Of a stretch of 64,000 bases of DNA, positions 16,861 through 26,017 are shown piece by piece. How positions within the stretch are numbered: position 1 is the stretch's first letter; each line of letters begins with the position of its first letter. The DNA lies in NCBI RefSeq assembly GCF_018390735.1, contig NZ_JAHBCL010000027.1, positions 1 to 64,000 of the forward strand, written 5' to 3'. A model generated the notes under the pieces. The model worked only from the letters and a program-made list of their open reading frames with translations. It searched no databases and had not been told where the DNA came from. Position numbers and translations under genes: made by a program. This DNA comes from Fusibacter paucivorans. Lineage in GTDB: Bacteria; Bacillota; Clostridia; Peptostreptococcales; Acidaminobacteraceae.

Positions 16861-19458
16861 TCATTCATACATTTTCTCTTTCCATTTAACAATTCTAAAC
16901 CGTTCTAATCCAGTAAACATGCCTGAAGTATATCTTGATAAACTAAAGTACGTTTCCGGCCCCTTTTCAAATGGTTTAAAAAATGATTTAACTGGTGTAT
17001 ACAGGTTAATGACTTTTGCAATAACCGCTTCATCATAAACAATATCAGAAGCGGCTCCCGTATGATTAATTGCCACATTACCTGTTGCAATCATCGTACC
17101 GCGAAAATCGAACCCTCCATTTATATTAATCGTTATATCTCCGTCAGCGTATACAATACCACTAAAGTTTCGCTGTACATTCAAAGTCAAATGCGTCGAA
17201 CCCGCATCGCTGTCGCTGATGATAACGGCATTGGCATTATTGCTGTCAATGGTTATAACTGGATTTAAGCTTGTTAAATAATTTACTTTCTGATCGTCCG
17301 AATCCGGCAAATCTGGTGAATACCCCGATTTTATCGCATTGATGTCAACACAAGCTGCTATTGGTTTGTAGGCAATTGTATTTTCAACATCCGTTGACAA
17401 GTCCAAGCTATCTATATTAAAACCAAACGCCATTGTCTTCAGTAAAAACCAGTTTCTCATTAGTTGCTTGTAATTGCTAAAATCCTCTTTCATATCTGTT
17501 TTAACAGCTGTGATAGCAGAGGCATATGACGTATACCCCCCCACTGTTTTTGAGTGGCCAATTAGCAAACCCGTCGTATTAATTAACGCTGATGAAGCGT
17601 CCAGATCAGCAGCGCTATAATTGATATCGATTCCCGTATAAACATTATTCTCAATACGCTCTTGAATTGTTTCTGTATTAAACGAACCACTCTTTGGCGC
17701 ATCAAGCATTGCATCTATTTTTACGGCAGAATCATAGTTGCTGTACAGATTTGGATTCAACATAAAATTGACATCTACTTCACCGCCATCAACCGTCGAT
17801 ACATATGTGTATTTCCTTAAATCAGCAACGGTTTCTGTACCAATATTGCTATCGTATATTTCAGAAAAAATGCGGCTATCATTGCCAGTGATGGACTCCA
17901 AAGTTTGGTAATAATAAGGCGCGCCTACCGTTGCATCATCCAACTTATCAAAACCAATAAACGCCACTCCCGGCATAAAAGCTTTGGTCATTGTAATCTT
18001 GCCGCCTTCTTCAATACTGTTATTAATAAGCGTACTGCTACTATTGGGATCAGCCAGTGTTGATTCGTCTAAAAGGCCAATAATATTCTGATGAACTGTC
18101 ATCTCAGCATCGCCGCTTGTACTCTTAGAAGCTTCCATTGCCAGGTCGCCATATTGCCATGTATTTTCTGCTTCGAGTTTGACACCCTTTGATGCCCTTC
18201 CCGTTATATCCTCAAGTGCTTTAATCTCTTTTGCATAGATATTGCCACCAGAGGCATCACGGTTAAAAAACCAGAAGTAATTGCTTTTGTCTGACGGATA
18301 ACTCTCTTGCTCGTCCTTCGTTACGCTATTCGTATTATCAGCTGTACCAGCATACCCTTCCATAAAAAAGTCAGTCTCTGTACTGCCAACATCATAGGTA
18401 TTGCGTTTATAAGCCGTTACATAACTGCCATTATTGGGCTTGACCTCTAAAACCGTATCAACTCCGTAAAGATTAAGAACGCCTCTGGTATAGACGTTGC
18501 CATAAACCGCATGCTCCCCGGATTCTATCTTGATACCCTTATTATTGGTATAATTCACACCATCATCAGAAGCTTCACTGTATAAACTACCATAAATATC
18601 AAAATCACCATTGATGATAATATCACCGCCTGCTGTAATCGCATTGGTCCACACGGGATTGGTATTAAAAACCTTGTTCTGAACTTCTAAAACGGGTTCG
18701 TACTGCGGGTCGATAACGCGTACCGCATAATCAATCGCTTGAGCGCCAGCTCCCAGTGATGACACTGTCTGAACCGTTTTTGACAGTGTCAATGTCGGCT
18801 GGTAGAGATCATCAACATAAGCGCCGTTGAAGCCTAAGGTGCCGATATCAGCATCGTAGCCATATGCTGCACTTAACAGTGCCCTTGCCGTCACAAAATA
18901 CAATTCATTAAATGACGTTTCTGTAAACTGCTTTTCGAGTGAAGCCAATGAATGGCTGTCAGCATCTTCTACGAGTGGATCATATACCAATGCAACTTCA
19001 TTCAGATACTTCTGATAAAAATACATTTGAAATGTATCACCATAAGCATCGCCATTAAAGTAGGTCGCTTGATTTTTCAACCCCTCATCCCCGTGTTTTG
19101 TCAGGTTTTGAAAAAGAAGTGTCTGATTAGAAAAACTACCGTCATTTTCTTCTCTCTGATAGGCAATGCCTACCTGAAATGATGCATTCGGTACTTCTTC
19201 ATAAGTTCTGTTCGAAAAAAAATGTGTTGTAAACTGTTCGACTGCTTTCAAATTTTCATCTATTTTAAAAAGGGATGCTTCAGCATCAGAATCGAGTTTG
19301 TAATAATCTGATGACCATGTCGTTTGGTCTCCAGCAAGCTTCAGGTGCGATACAGCGCCAAGCATTAACGTCGTTCCCAAAACCATGACGATCATAATGA
19401 TCACAACTGCCAATACCAGCGTTGATCCCTGTTCACTTTTAAAGTTGAACCTTTTCAC
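16861..19458 (-). CDS. PilX-like pilus assembly protein with long beta-rich C-terminal region
   Basis: The N-terminus (SEQGSTLVLAVVIIMIVMVLG) is one hydrophobic helix after a short basic leader, as in PilX-type minor pilins, which lack the usual Glu5. At 865 residues it is several times longer than classical PilX. The rest is rich in short glycine-spaced strands (GGDIIINGDFDIYGSLYS and NGGFDFRGTMIATGNVAI), suggesting a beta-helix or bactofilin-like stack. It overlaps the preceding prepilin gene by 4 bases and precedes the large secreted protein by about 20 bases. PilX normally works with PilY1 in pilus priming and adhesion; a similar pair here is inference. Confidence 0.7.
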   Translation of the reverse strand: MKRFNFKSEQGSTLVLAVVIIMIVMVLGTTLMLGAVSHLKLAGDQTTWSSDYYKLDSDAEASLFKIDENLKAVEQFTTHFFSNRTYEEVPNASFQVGIAYQREENDGSFSNQTLLFQNLTKHGDEGLKNQATYFNGDAYGDTFQMYFYQKYLNEVALVYDPLVEDADSHSLASLEKQFTETSFNELYFVTARALLSAAYGYDADIGTLGFNGAYVDDLYQPTLTLSKTVQTVSSLGAGAQAIDYAVRVIDPQYEPVLEVQNKVFNTNPVWTNAITAGGDIIINGDFDIYGSLYSEASDDGVNYTNNKGIKIESGEHAVYGNVYTRGVLNLYGVDTVLEVKPNNGSYVTAYKRNTYDVGSTETDFFMEGYAGTADNTNSVTKDEQESYPSDKSNYFWFFNRDASGGNIYAKEIKALEDITGRASKGVKLEAENTWQYGDLAMEASKSTSGDAEMTVHQNIIGLLDESTLADPNSSSTLINNSIEEGGKITMTKAFMPGVAFIGFDKLDDATVGAPYYYQTLESITGNDSRIFSEIYDSNIGTETVADLRKYTYVSTVDGGEVDVNFMLNPNLYSNYDSAVKIDAMLDAPKSGSFNTETIQERIENNVYTGIDINYSAADLDASSALINTTGLLIGHSKTVGGYTSYASAITAVKTDMKEDFSNYKQLMRNWFLLKTMAFGFNIDSLDLSTDVENTIAYKPIAACVDINAIKSGYSPDLPDSDDQKVNYLTSLNPVITIDSNNANAVIISDSDAGSTHLTLNVQRNFSGIVYADGDITININGGFDFRGTMIATGNVAINHTGAASDIVYDEAVIAKVINLYTPVKSFFKPFEKGPETYFSLSRYTSGMFTGLERFRIVKWKEKMYE

Positions 19459-20282
19459 TCTACGCCTCCGTATTTACTGCCGGTATACACGCCGATGGTT
19501 TCGCCGCTTTTGCGATCACTCATGGTTACTGTGATGGTATAGACGCCGCTTGCCGATGAATCGTATACACCATAATCTGTCAAATTCACATTCCCTTCAG
19601 TATCTATTGCACTTTCGTTGTCTGCATTTCTATAAACAGCCACACGCAATATGTCATCTCTAATTTCATCATATGCCAACGAAGATTCAGCCGTTGATAA
19701 ATCGTTTTGAATATTAACACTGCCAAGACCACTGCCCGTTAAATTTAGCGTCAGTGTCAACGTCGATACATCTTCTACTGGAATTGCCATCGTCTGATTC
19801 GGTAGACCGGATGCCAAAAGCGTATAGGTTGTTCCTGCATCATCAACTATTAATTGAATCGTGCCGGATGTATCAAACGTGACATCAAAATCACCGGAAA
19901 CAGCTCCTACACCTGTTGTTACCTGACTTGGATAAGCAATGGCAATATCCATTTGATATCGCGCTTCACCTGCTGTTGCAACATATGACCAATTACTGTC
20001 AAAGTAAGCGCGCAAGTTTTCTGCATTTGTTACAATCTCTCTCGTTACCCAAGTTCCGTTGTTAATGGTATTAAAGTAATCATCCAGCGTACCAATGTAT
20101 TTAAACTGTTCAACCATTTGGTTGCCAATGGTTAGTGCTTGATTTTTTTCTGATGCAATCGTCTCACCTGTTGCAGAGATTACAAAAAATTTCATTAAGA
20201 TCCCGGATAAAAGGCCCAAAATAGCAATGGTTATAATCAGTTCAACCAGTGAAAACCCGTATTCGCTGCCGAATCGTCTCAT
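19455..20282 (-). CDS. Type IV prepilin-like protein (minor pilin)
   Basis: A class III signal is clear: after a short leader, cleavage is expected at G|FSLVELIITIAILG, with the conserved Glu5 of mature pilins. At 275 residues it is large for a pseudopilin. The C-terminal region is beta-rich and ends in SDRKSGETIGVYTGSKYGG. It overlaps both the pilO-like gene (ATGA-type junction at 20279-20282) and the pilX-like gene, so translation is probably coupled. Likely a minor pilin of the initiation complex, processed by the peptidase encoded at 29122. Confidence 0.85.
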   Translation of the reverse strand: MRRFGSEYGFSLVELIITIAILGLLSGILMKFFVISATGETIASEKNQALTIGNQMVEQFKYIGTLDDYFNTINNGTWVTREIVTNAENLRAYFDSNWSYVATAGEARYQMDIAIAYPSQVTTGVGAVSGDFDVTFDTSGTIQLIVDDAGTTYTLLASGLPNQTMAIPVEDVSTLTLTLNLTGSGLGSVNIQNDLSTAESSLAYDEIRDDILRVAVYRNADNESAIDTEGNVNLTDYGVYDSSASGVYTITVTMSDRKSGETIGVYTGSKYGGVE

Positions 20283-21595
20283 GGTATTACCTGTACCTTC
20301 CCAGTTAAAGAATCAATCACAAATCGAGGTTTTTCAACATCTTCATTCGCAATTGTAATATTCAACGGCAAATTGGTATTATTGACAATCGTCGCACGAA
20401 TCCCCACCTGATCAGAAACTTCTTTTCTTGCCGATGAATAAACATTTAATACGATACGATCGCTGTTCGAAGGGGTAAACGTTCCCGAAAATCGATTGCC
20501 GCTTAATTCGTAAACATAATTTAACGTATCGCCATCTCCGCTTACACGAAGTGTTAATGGTACAACACCATTACTGTAATCGTATAAAATGCTGTTATCT
20601 GCACCGCGTTTCATCATGTCTATTTTTTCGCCATTTACCATGTAGTTATTGATAATCAGCGCAAAATCACCATTGTCATTGGCAGCCGCTTCTAAGTCAG
20701 CCTCTGTAAGGGTACCGCCGCTTTCTGAAAAGATATTGCCGCTTTGACCAGCTTCTTCAGGGACTGTAATACCAATTTCCCCCTCGGTTGTACGATCGTG
20801 ATAGCCGACAAAGCGAAGGCTAAAATTGGCTACAATTTGATCTGTACTCGCTACATAACTGCTGTTGGTAATAAAAATCGCCTCTTGATCTTGTTCAATT
20901 AAGCTTAAAAACTGCATCAAATGCTGATAATCTGCGGTCACGCTAATGCTGATATCCTGCGAAAGCACCGCAGCATCCATTGCTGCAAGCTGCGTTTTCA
21001 AACTGTCATCGCTGGCGCTGTTGACGAGGTCTTCAAGTGTCAAAGGCTGCATTCCCGTTTCTTCAACGGTATCAGATGTTATGCCAAGTTCTTCTTCATA
21101 TCGCTTTTTAATATCCTCTTCAACCTGCGCGGTGTATTCACTTGCTTTCTCATTTACAGCCTGTTGAATTTTCTCTTCTTCTGTTAACGCCTCTTTATTG
21201 GCTTGTGAAGCTGAAGCCTCAATAAGGCCAACATCGGATACATTACCAAAGCTATAGGTCGTAATATTTACTGATGCTGTTTTAGAGAAACCCAATAGCT
21301 TCATGAGAATGACATCCTGATTTAGTTCAGACGGAAAGCGTCGCTTCAAAATAACATCATTTTTTTCAAGCTCTGCAATGCGATCATTATAGGCGCTTCG
21401 ATGACTGATTTCATTGTTTATGACATTCTGTTGTTCAATTTTCTGGTTAAATTGAGCCGTTGCCGCATTTAATCCCAATTGTGCATCTTCAAGGAAGAAA
21501 TTAAGTGTTATATAAACGATGCCCACGACTGCCAACACCGATAAAAGCGCTCTCTCTTTGAATGTCAAATTACGACGTGCTTTCTTTCTTGCCAT
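20279..21595 (-). CDS. pilO: PilO-like inner membrane alignment protein, extended
   Basis: Membrane component that with PilN and PilM forms the assembly platform for the pilus. The N-terminus is basic, followed by one helix (ALLSVLAVVGIVYITLNFF) and a coiled-coil segment (about residues 40-90) leading to RFPSELNQDVILMKLL, which is PilO-like. At 438 residues it is about twice the usual length. An acidic insert lies around 150-190, and the last 140 residues form an extra beta-rich domain (VPLTLRVSGDGDTLNYVYE and onward). Position directly after pilN supports the assignment more than sequence similarity does. Confidence 0.7.
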   Translation of the reverse strand: MARKKARRNLTFKERALLSVLAVVGIVYITLNFFLEDAQLGLNAATAQFNQKIEQQNVINNEISHRSAYNDRIAELEKNDVILKRRFPSELNQDVILMKLLGFSKTASVNITTYSFGNVSDVGLIEASASQANKEALTEEEKIQQAVNEKASEYTAQVEEDIKKRYEEELGITSDTVEETGMQPLTLEDLVNSASDDSLKTQLAAMDAAVLSQDISISVTADYQHLMQFLSLIEQDQEAIFITNSSYVASTDQIVANFSLRFVGYHDRTTEGEIGITVPEEAGQSGNIFSESGGTLTEADLEAAANDNGDFALIINNYMVNGEKIDMMKRGADNSILYDYSNGVVPLTLRVSGDGDTLNYVYELSGNRFSGTFTPSNSDRIVLNVYSSARKEVSDQVGIRATIVNNTNLPLNITIANEDVEKPRFVIDSLTGKVQVIP

Positions 21596-21614
21596 GTATA
21601 CCCCTTATGCCTCT

Positions 21615-22190
21615 CTATTTTAACGCAACTTGAAGCGTAAATGAAATATTTGCATTCTCTTCCAACATTTCATCAAGATTTTCCACAGCTACAGTATTCG
21701 TCTGTGCACTGGTAATGCTATTGACAAAGACACTTTCCACCAGTGATTCATCTTTTAACCTTCTAATTAAATAACCAACACTTTCCACACTATTGGCCGA
21801 TCCGGAAATATTGATATTACCGTTACTGTCATAAGTACAGCTCATGGCATTAACGCCACTCGGAAATGTATTTCCCAATAACAAGAGAATTTCTGTGTCT
21901 AAGTGACCCTTACCGGTTGCATTTAACAATTCATAAGCCGATTGTCTAATTTCCATTTCATTAATCGTTTGCTTAAGATCCATAATTTCATTATATGTTT
22001 CAACATCCAGTGTAATGTCATTTACTTCACGCATCATAAGCTGTGCTGCAATTTTATAATACCCAATTGTACTTATGGCAAAGAGCAATGTTAATGCAAC
22101 GATACCAAATAGCAATTTATGTTTTGTTTTTTCTTTCCTTCGGAGACTCTTTTCGGAATGAAGGCCTTCAAAGAGATTAATGTCTTTCAT
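21615..22190 (-). CDS. pilN: PilN-like inner membrane protein
   Basis: Starts with MKDINLF, the cytoplasmic segment by which PilN binds PilM (INLLP-type motif in other PilN proteins). A basic stretch, one membrane helix (LLFGIVALTLLFAISTIGYY, about 27-46), a coiled coil (MREVNDITLDVETYNEIMDLK) and a ferredoxin-like fold follow. At 191 residues the length is normal. The order pilM-pilN-pilO is the usual one. Confidence 0.8.
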   Translation of the reverse strand: MKDINLFEGLHSEKSLRRKEKTKHKLLFGIVALTLLFAISTIGYYKIAAQLMMREVNDITLDVETYNEIMDLKQTINEMEIRQSAYELLNATGKGHLDTEILLLLGNTFPSGVNAMSCTYDSNGNINISGSANSVESVGYLIRRLKDESLVESVFVNSITSAQTNTVAVENLDEMLEENANISFTLQVALK

Positions 22191-22203
22191 GAAACCTCCC
22201 TGC

Positions 22204-23250
22204 CTATTTTGCAGCTTTCGAACGTCGCTTAAGCTTTGGCAATTTAATGTCTTTTAATAATGGATTATTGCTTCTTTTAGATGTTTCATGCATTAAACAA
22301 CCTAAGACATTTAAATATTGACCGTCCTCTTCTATTCGAGATACAGGGATCGCATGCTCTGCCTTTAAGTGTTCGAAAAAGTAATCAAGTTTTGCACCAT
22401 TACCATAGAGGATAATCGCTTCGATACGTCCCTCTAATTTATTATAGTTGAAAAAATCAAGTGTTTGCCTGATTTCATCTTCTATGCGCAGGCAACTGAG
22501 GCGTACATATTTTCGCATATCCTCTTCAGTAATGCCAAAAGCCTCATATTTTCCAAGGCGACATTCCAGCGCCTGTGATTTTTCAAGTCCTAGTTCTCTT
22601 TCCAGCATTTCATCAATCATATTGCAGCCACCCGGCACAAAACGATTAAAGAGGATACGCCCGCGACGCGTTAATGTCACGCAGGTAGCGTTTTCACCAA
22701 AATCTATGAGTATCGCATTTTCAGCACGGTAGACATCGACGAGTTTCGCCTGATAATACTTTGCTACAGCATTGGGATGAATATCCATATAGCTAGGATC
22801 AACATCTAGCAGCTCTGCTAATAAAACATAGGAATCAATTAAATCCTTGGGCATTAACACCAAAATCCCTGATATAGTCTCTTCATTCTGCTCATAAATG
22901 CGGTATGACATGGTGTGCGAATCCAAAATCGTACTCAATGTCTCTGTTATTTGAAGCTCTAGCGCACCGCGTATCTCCTCATCACCTTCGAAAAAAGGAA
23001 TTTGAAACTGCCTAATAATACAGGTGGATGTGTTGACAGATACAGCCAATGACTGCACGCGCCATTTTCTCGCATGGAGCGCTGCCGTTAATGCATCCGC
23101 AATAGGTTCCGGATTTGTCAGCCGTCCATCAAAATATGTGCCCAGCGGCGTTTCTATCTCAAAGACTTCCTTGAGTTTATCACCCTGTTGATATGCAATC
23201 TTCATATAAGCTTTGCCAATATCCAGCGCTAAAATCTTTTCACTGCTCAT
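22204..23250 (-). CDS. pilM: PilM, actin-like cytoplasmic pilus assembly ATPase-fold protein
   Basis: Cytoplasmic actin-fold protein that links the PilN/PilO membrane complex to the motor. Phosphate-binding segments are visible: LALDIGKAYMKIAY at the N-terminus and AILIDFGENATCVTL near residue 175, plus an adenosine-type motif IILYGNGAKL near 285. At 348 residues the length is normal. The C-terminus is strongly basic (KLPKLKRRSKAAK). The gene is 13 bases upstream of pilN and 8 bases after a prepilin gene. Confidence 0.9.
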   Translation of the reverse strand: MSSEKILALDIGKAYMKIAYQQGDKLKEVFEIETPLGTYFDGRLTNPEPIADALTAALHARKWRVQSLAVSVNTSTCIIRQFQIPFFEGDEEIRGALELQITETLSTILDSHTMSYRIYEQNEETISGILVLMPKDLIDSYVLLAELLDVDPSYMDIHPNAVAKYYQAKLVDVYRAENAILIDFGENATCVTLTRRGRILFNRFVPGGCNMIDEMLERELGLEKSQALECRLGKYEAFGITEEDMRKYVRLSCLRIEDEIRQTLDFFNYNKLEGRIEAIILYGNGAKLDYFFEHLKAEHAIPVSRIEEDGQYLNVLGCLMHETSKRSNNPLLKDIKLPKLKRRSKAAK

Positions 23251-23258
23251 CTGTACTC

Positions 23259-23840
23259 CTAAATATCCGACCTCAATAATATGGTCGTTACGATCGTCTC
23301 TGTCAATGATGCTGACACACGGTATCGAACACTGACATCAAAGTATTTTAATACATCTACACCGTCAATATTCTGTGTCGTTTGTTTATCAAATACAATG
23401 TCTTCAATATATTTGGATTCGACAATTGGATACCAAGTTGTCGAAGAATTTTCATAGTCATTGGACGAAGTGCCAAAAGCCACTTCCAGCACATCACACC
23501 ATTCGTCATCAATTTGTTGATTGGTTATACGCATCCACTGGTAAGAATACGGATTGTTTTCAATAATAAAGGCCGTATCTGGGTCATAAATTTGAAGATA
23601 CGCCGTACTGTCAACGGTTACAAATTGAATGCGTCCGGCTGCATCATGCCGATGTACTTCTGCTACCACATATTGTACCGTTAGATTGGCGTCTTGTGTT
23701 GCTTCAATTTCTTGTGAAATACGGCTGTTCTGATTCGCTGAAAAAAACATCAGTCGCGACATCAAACCACCGACAATTCCTAAAATCGCAATAACGATCA
23801 CCAGTTCTACCAATGTAAAACCATTGCTTCGCTTTTCCAC
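23259..23840 (-). CDS. Type IV prepilin-like protein (minor pilin)
   Basis: Short leader MEKRSNG then the cleavage site G|FTLVELVIVIAILG with Glu5. The 193-residue length, the RMTNQQIDDEWCDVLEV region and the C-terminal VSASLTETIVTTILLRSDI resemble PulJ/PilW-type minor pseudopilins. Its start codon overlaps the stop codon of the preceding prepilin gene by one base. Confidence 0.85.
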   Translation of the reverse strand: MEKRSNGFTLVELVIVIAILGIVGGLMSRLMFFSANQNSRISQEIEATQDANLTVQYVVAEVHRHDAAGRIQFVTVDSTAYLQIYDPDTAFIIENNPYSYQWMRITNQQIDDEWCDVLEVAFGTSSNDYENSSTTWYPIVESKYIEDIVFDKQTTQNIDGVDVLKYFDVSVRYRVSASLTETIVTTILLRSDI

Positions 23841-24217
23841 TAATGTGTCTCCTCAATTTCTACCTTACCGAATAAGCCGCTATTGATATAGCGATACGTA
23901 TAGCCGCCTCGAAAAGCAATATCGAATGTATCATGCAGCGTCGTCATCCAAACTGTCAAGTCAGCATTATCCTCCGCAATTGTCGTTTCAGTTGCATCTG
24001 TTGTCTGGCTAATCTGCTTACCATAAAGAACGTAATACTGTTTCAGCCCCATAGTGATTTCATTCTCATAGCCTTCAAGTGAAATATTACTTTCCATTTG
24101 CTTAGCTCCTAAAAATATGGGAGCACCAATTAATAGTAGTGTGCTTATAATGGCAATTACAACAATTAGTTCAATCATAGTAAAACCACATTTTGTTAAT
24201 ATTTGTAATTTATTCAT
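23840..24217 (-). CDS. Type IV prepilin-like protein (short minor pilin)
   Basis: The likely start is the internal methionine of MNKLQILTKCG (24217). The cleavage site CG|FTMIELIVVIAII is followed by an ordinary pilin helix. At about 125 residues it is short; the C-terminal half (TVWMTTLHDTFDIAFRGGYTYRY) resembles pseudopilins of the PulG class. It is the first gene after the terminator-like hairpin behind the major pilin gene. Confidence 0.8.
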   Translation of the reverse strand: MNKLQILTKCGFTMIELIVVIAIISTLLLIGAPIFLGAKQMESNISLEGYENEITMGLKQYYVLYGKQISQTTDATETTIAEDNADLTVWMTTLHDTFDIAFRGGYTYRYINSGLFGKVEIEETH

Positions 24218-24249
24218 ACAACTCCACAACCTCATACAGTAGCCCTATT

Positions 24250-24280
24250 AGAAATAGAGAAAAGAGGCGCGTAGCGCCTC
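24250..24280 (-). terminator. Terminator-like hairpin between the major pilin gene and the rest of the operon
   Basis: Seven G/C-rich base pairs (24264-24270 with 24274-24280) with a 3-base loop are followed on the minus strand by TTTTCTC, an interrupted U tract. It starts about 10 bases past the stop codon of the pilin gene. A leaky terminator or 3' stabilising hairpin here would raise pilin mRNA over the assembly genes downstream. Confidence 0.75.
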
Positions 24281-24288
24281 ATGACCAA

Positions 24289-24744
24289 TTAATATGTTAC
24301 TTCGCCAGTATCTACATTAATTGTAGCCGTTCCGTTTGCAGAAACAATTCTCAGATAATTATATGCAGATGTTGCCGTTCCAGTTGAAGCAGGAATTGCA
24401 GTATCTGTAGTAAACGTAGAAACAGTATCATAACTTGCACTTGTTAAGCCAGAAATTGCTAATGCATTCCCATCTGTATCTTTATAAGTTAATGTTCCTC
24501 CAGAATAATAAATAACATCAACGAGTGGAGGCTTAACTCCATTTTTAGCTGTATAAATTGATATCATGTTATTTAATGCGGTTGCATCACTTTTTAACCT
24601 AGCAGTTTTTGCTTCATTTGTGTAATTTCCCAATCTCGGCATCATCATTCCTGCGAGAATACCAATAATTGCGATAACGACGATCAACTCGACGAGTGTA
24701 AAGCCTTTGTTATTTTTGCGTTTTTTCATGATTTTGTTAAACAT
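24289..24744 (-). CDS. pilA: Major type IV pilin precursor (PilA-like)
   Basis: The leader MFNKIMKKRKNNKG is basic, and cleavage before FTLVELIVVIAIIG gives the canonical mature N-terminus with Glu5. The mature protein of about 137 residues has the extended helix (ARLKSDATALNNMISIYTAKNG) and a small beta-rich, Thr/Ser/Ala-rich head ending NVDTGEVTY. It contains no cysteine pair. I take it as the major pilin because of its typical size, a good ribosome binding site (GGAGG), its central place after the motor genes and the hairpin directly behind it. Confidence 0.85.
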   Translation of the reverse strand: MFNKIMKKRKNNKGFTLVELIVVIAIIGILAGMMMPRLGNYTNEAKTARLKSDATALNNMISIYTAKNGVKPPLVDVIYYSGGTLTYKDTDGNALAISGLTSASYDTVSTFTTDTAIPASTGTATSAYNYLRIVSANGTATINVDTGEVTY

Positions 24745-24795
24745 TTTAATGCCCTCCTAAAAAAGTTCCCTTTTCTTCTTATTTTTTATCGTGGA

Positions 24796-26007
24796 CTACA
24801 ACATCTCCATTGTAGTTTCCATAATTTTCATCAACGGCAACATGACCGATACGAGAATCGATCCGACGACGCCCGCCATTAAAATCAGCATGAGCGGCTC
24901 AATCATCGTCGTCGCCCGCCCTATGGCTTCTTCAACTTCATCATCAAAGAAGCCTGCCGTTCTTGCTAAAATATCATCCAATTCACCGGTGCGCTCACCA
25001 ACAGCAATCATTTGCGTCAGCAGCGGTGGAAAAACACCCACGGTTTGAATTGACTTGGATAATCCATACCCTTTCCGAATATCCTCTCTACAGGTGGTAA
25101 ATCTATTTTCTACTTCGACATTACCAAGCAGTGTACTCATGATTTCAATTGCATCAATCATGGAAATCCCACTTCTCAATAAAATCGACATACTGCGCGC
25201 AAAGCGCGCGGTGATGATTTTCGCAGTAACGCCTTTGATAATCGGCACCCTTAACATCAGGCGATCCAGCACTTCTCTGCCGGCCGCCGACTTTCGCCAG
25301 TTGAGAAAAGCAGTGACACCCGCTGCAACAACGGCAATGATCCACAAAAATTTCGCCTTGATAAAATCACTCATGTTGATCATAAATTGCGTAATACCCG
25401 GCAATGTTGCACCAAAGCCACTAAGCGTGTCTGCGAAAATAGGAATAACGACGGTTAAGAGTACAATGACAACGGCAATCATCAGAAAGAAAAGTACAAT
25501 CGGATACGTCATCGCTCCCTTTACTTTATTCTTGATTTTGTTGTCGCGCTCATAATAATCCGCCATCCGGTTCAGAATTTCATCGAGGTTACCACTGACT
25601 TCACCGACTTTGATCATGTTCCTGAGAAACTCTGGAAAAATCTGGTGGTGTAAATCAAGTGCTTCTGATAAAACCTTTCCCTTTCGAATGTCGTCATAGA
25701 CGACTCTCAGTACTTCTTTAAGCTTTGGGTTTCCCGTTTGCAGCGTTAAGATTTCAATGGTTTCCAAAATCGTTATGCCTGAATTGAACAAAACGGCAAA
25801 TTGGCGGCAAAAGACGGTGATATCTTTGATTTTTACTTTTTGAAATCGTTTGAGTAATTCAAAATTTTCTCCGGCTTCTTCAAAACTGACGATGAAGTAC
25901 CCCTGCCCTCGAATGTAGGCTTTGAGTTCAGCATCATTGGCAGCCGTGGTTTCACCTTCAATGACTTTGCCTTGTAAATTCTTCGCTTTATACTTGTAAA
26001 CGCCCAA
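24796..26007 (-). CDS. pilC: PilC, type IV pilus inner membrane platform protein
   Basis: Polytopic membrane protein on which pilin subunits are assembled, family GspF/PilC. Two homologous halves are visible, each with the F-domain pattern: FCRQFAVLFNSGITILETIE (about 65-85) and FARSMSILLRSGISMIDAIE (about 270-290). Three long hydrophobic stretches include YPIVLFFLMIAVVIVLLTVV and the C-terminal LMLILMAGVVGSILVSVMLPL. At 403 residues the length is normal. It lies 10 bases after pilT. Confidence 0.95.
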   Translation of the reverse strand: MGVYKYKAKNLQGKVIEGETTAANDAELKAYIRGQGYFIVSFEEAGENFELLKRFQKVKIKDITVFCRQFAVLFNSGITILETIEILTLQTGNPKLKEVLRVVYDDIRKGKVLSEALDLHHQIFPEFLRNMIKVGEVSGNLDEILNRMADYYERDNKIKNKVKGAMTYPIVLFFLMIAVVIVLLTVVIPIFADTLSGFGATLPGITQFMINMSDFIKAKFLWIIAVVAAGVTAFLNWRKSAAGREVLDRLMLRVPIIKGVTAKIITARFARSMSILLRSGISMIDAIEIMSTLLGNVEVENRFTTCREDIRKGYGLSKSIQTVGVFPPLLTQMIAVGERTGELDDILARTAGFFDDEVEEAIGRATTMIEPLMLILMAGVVGSILVSVMLPLMKIMETTMEML

Positions 26008-26017
26008 GCTTCACCTC

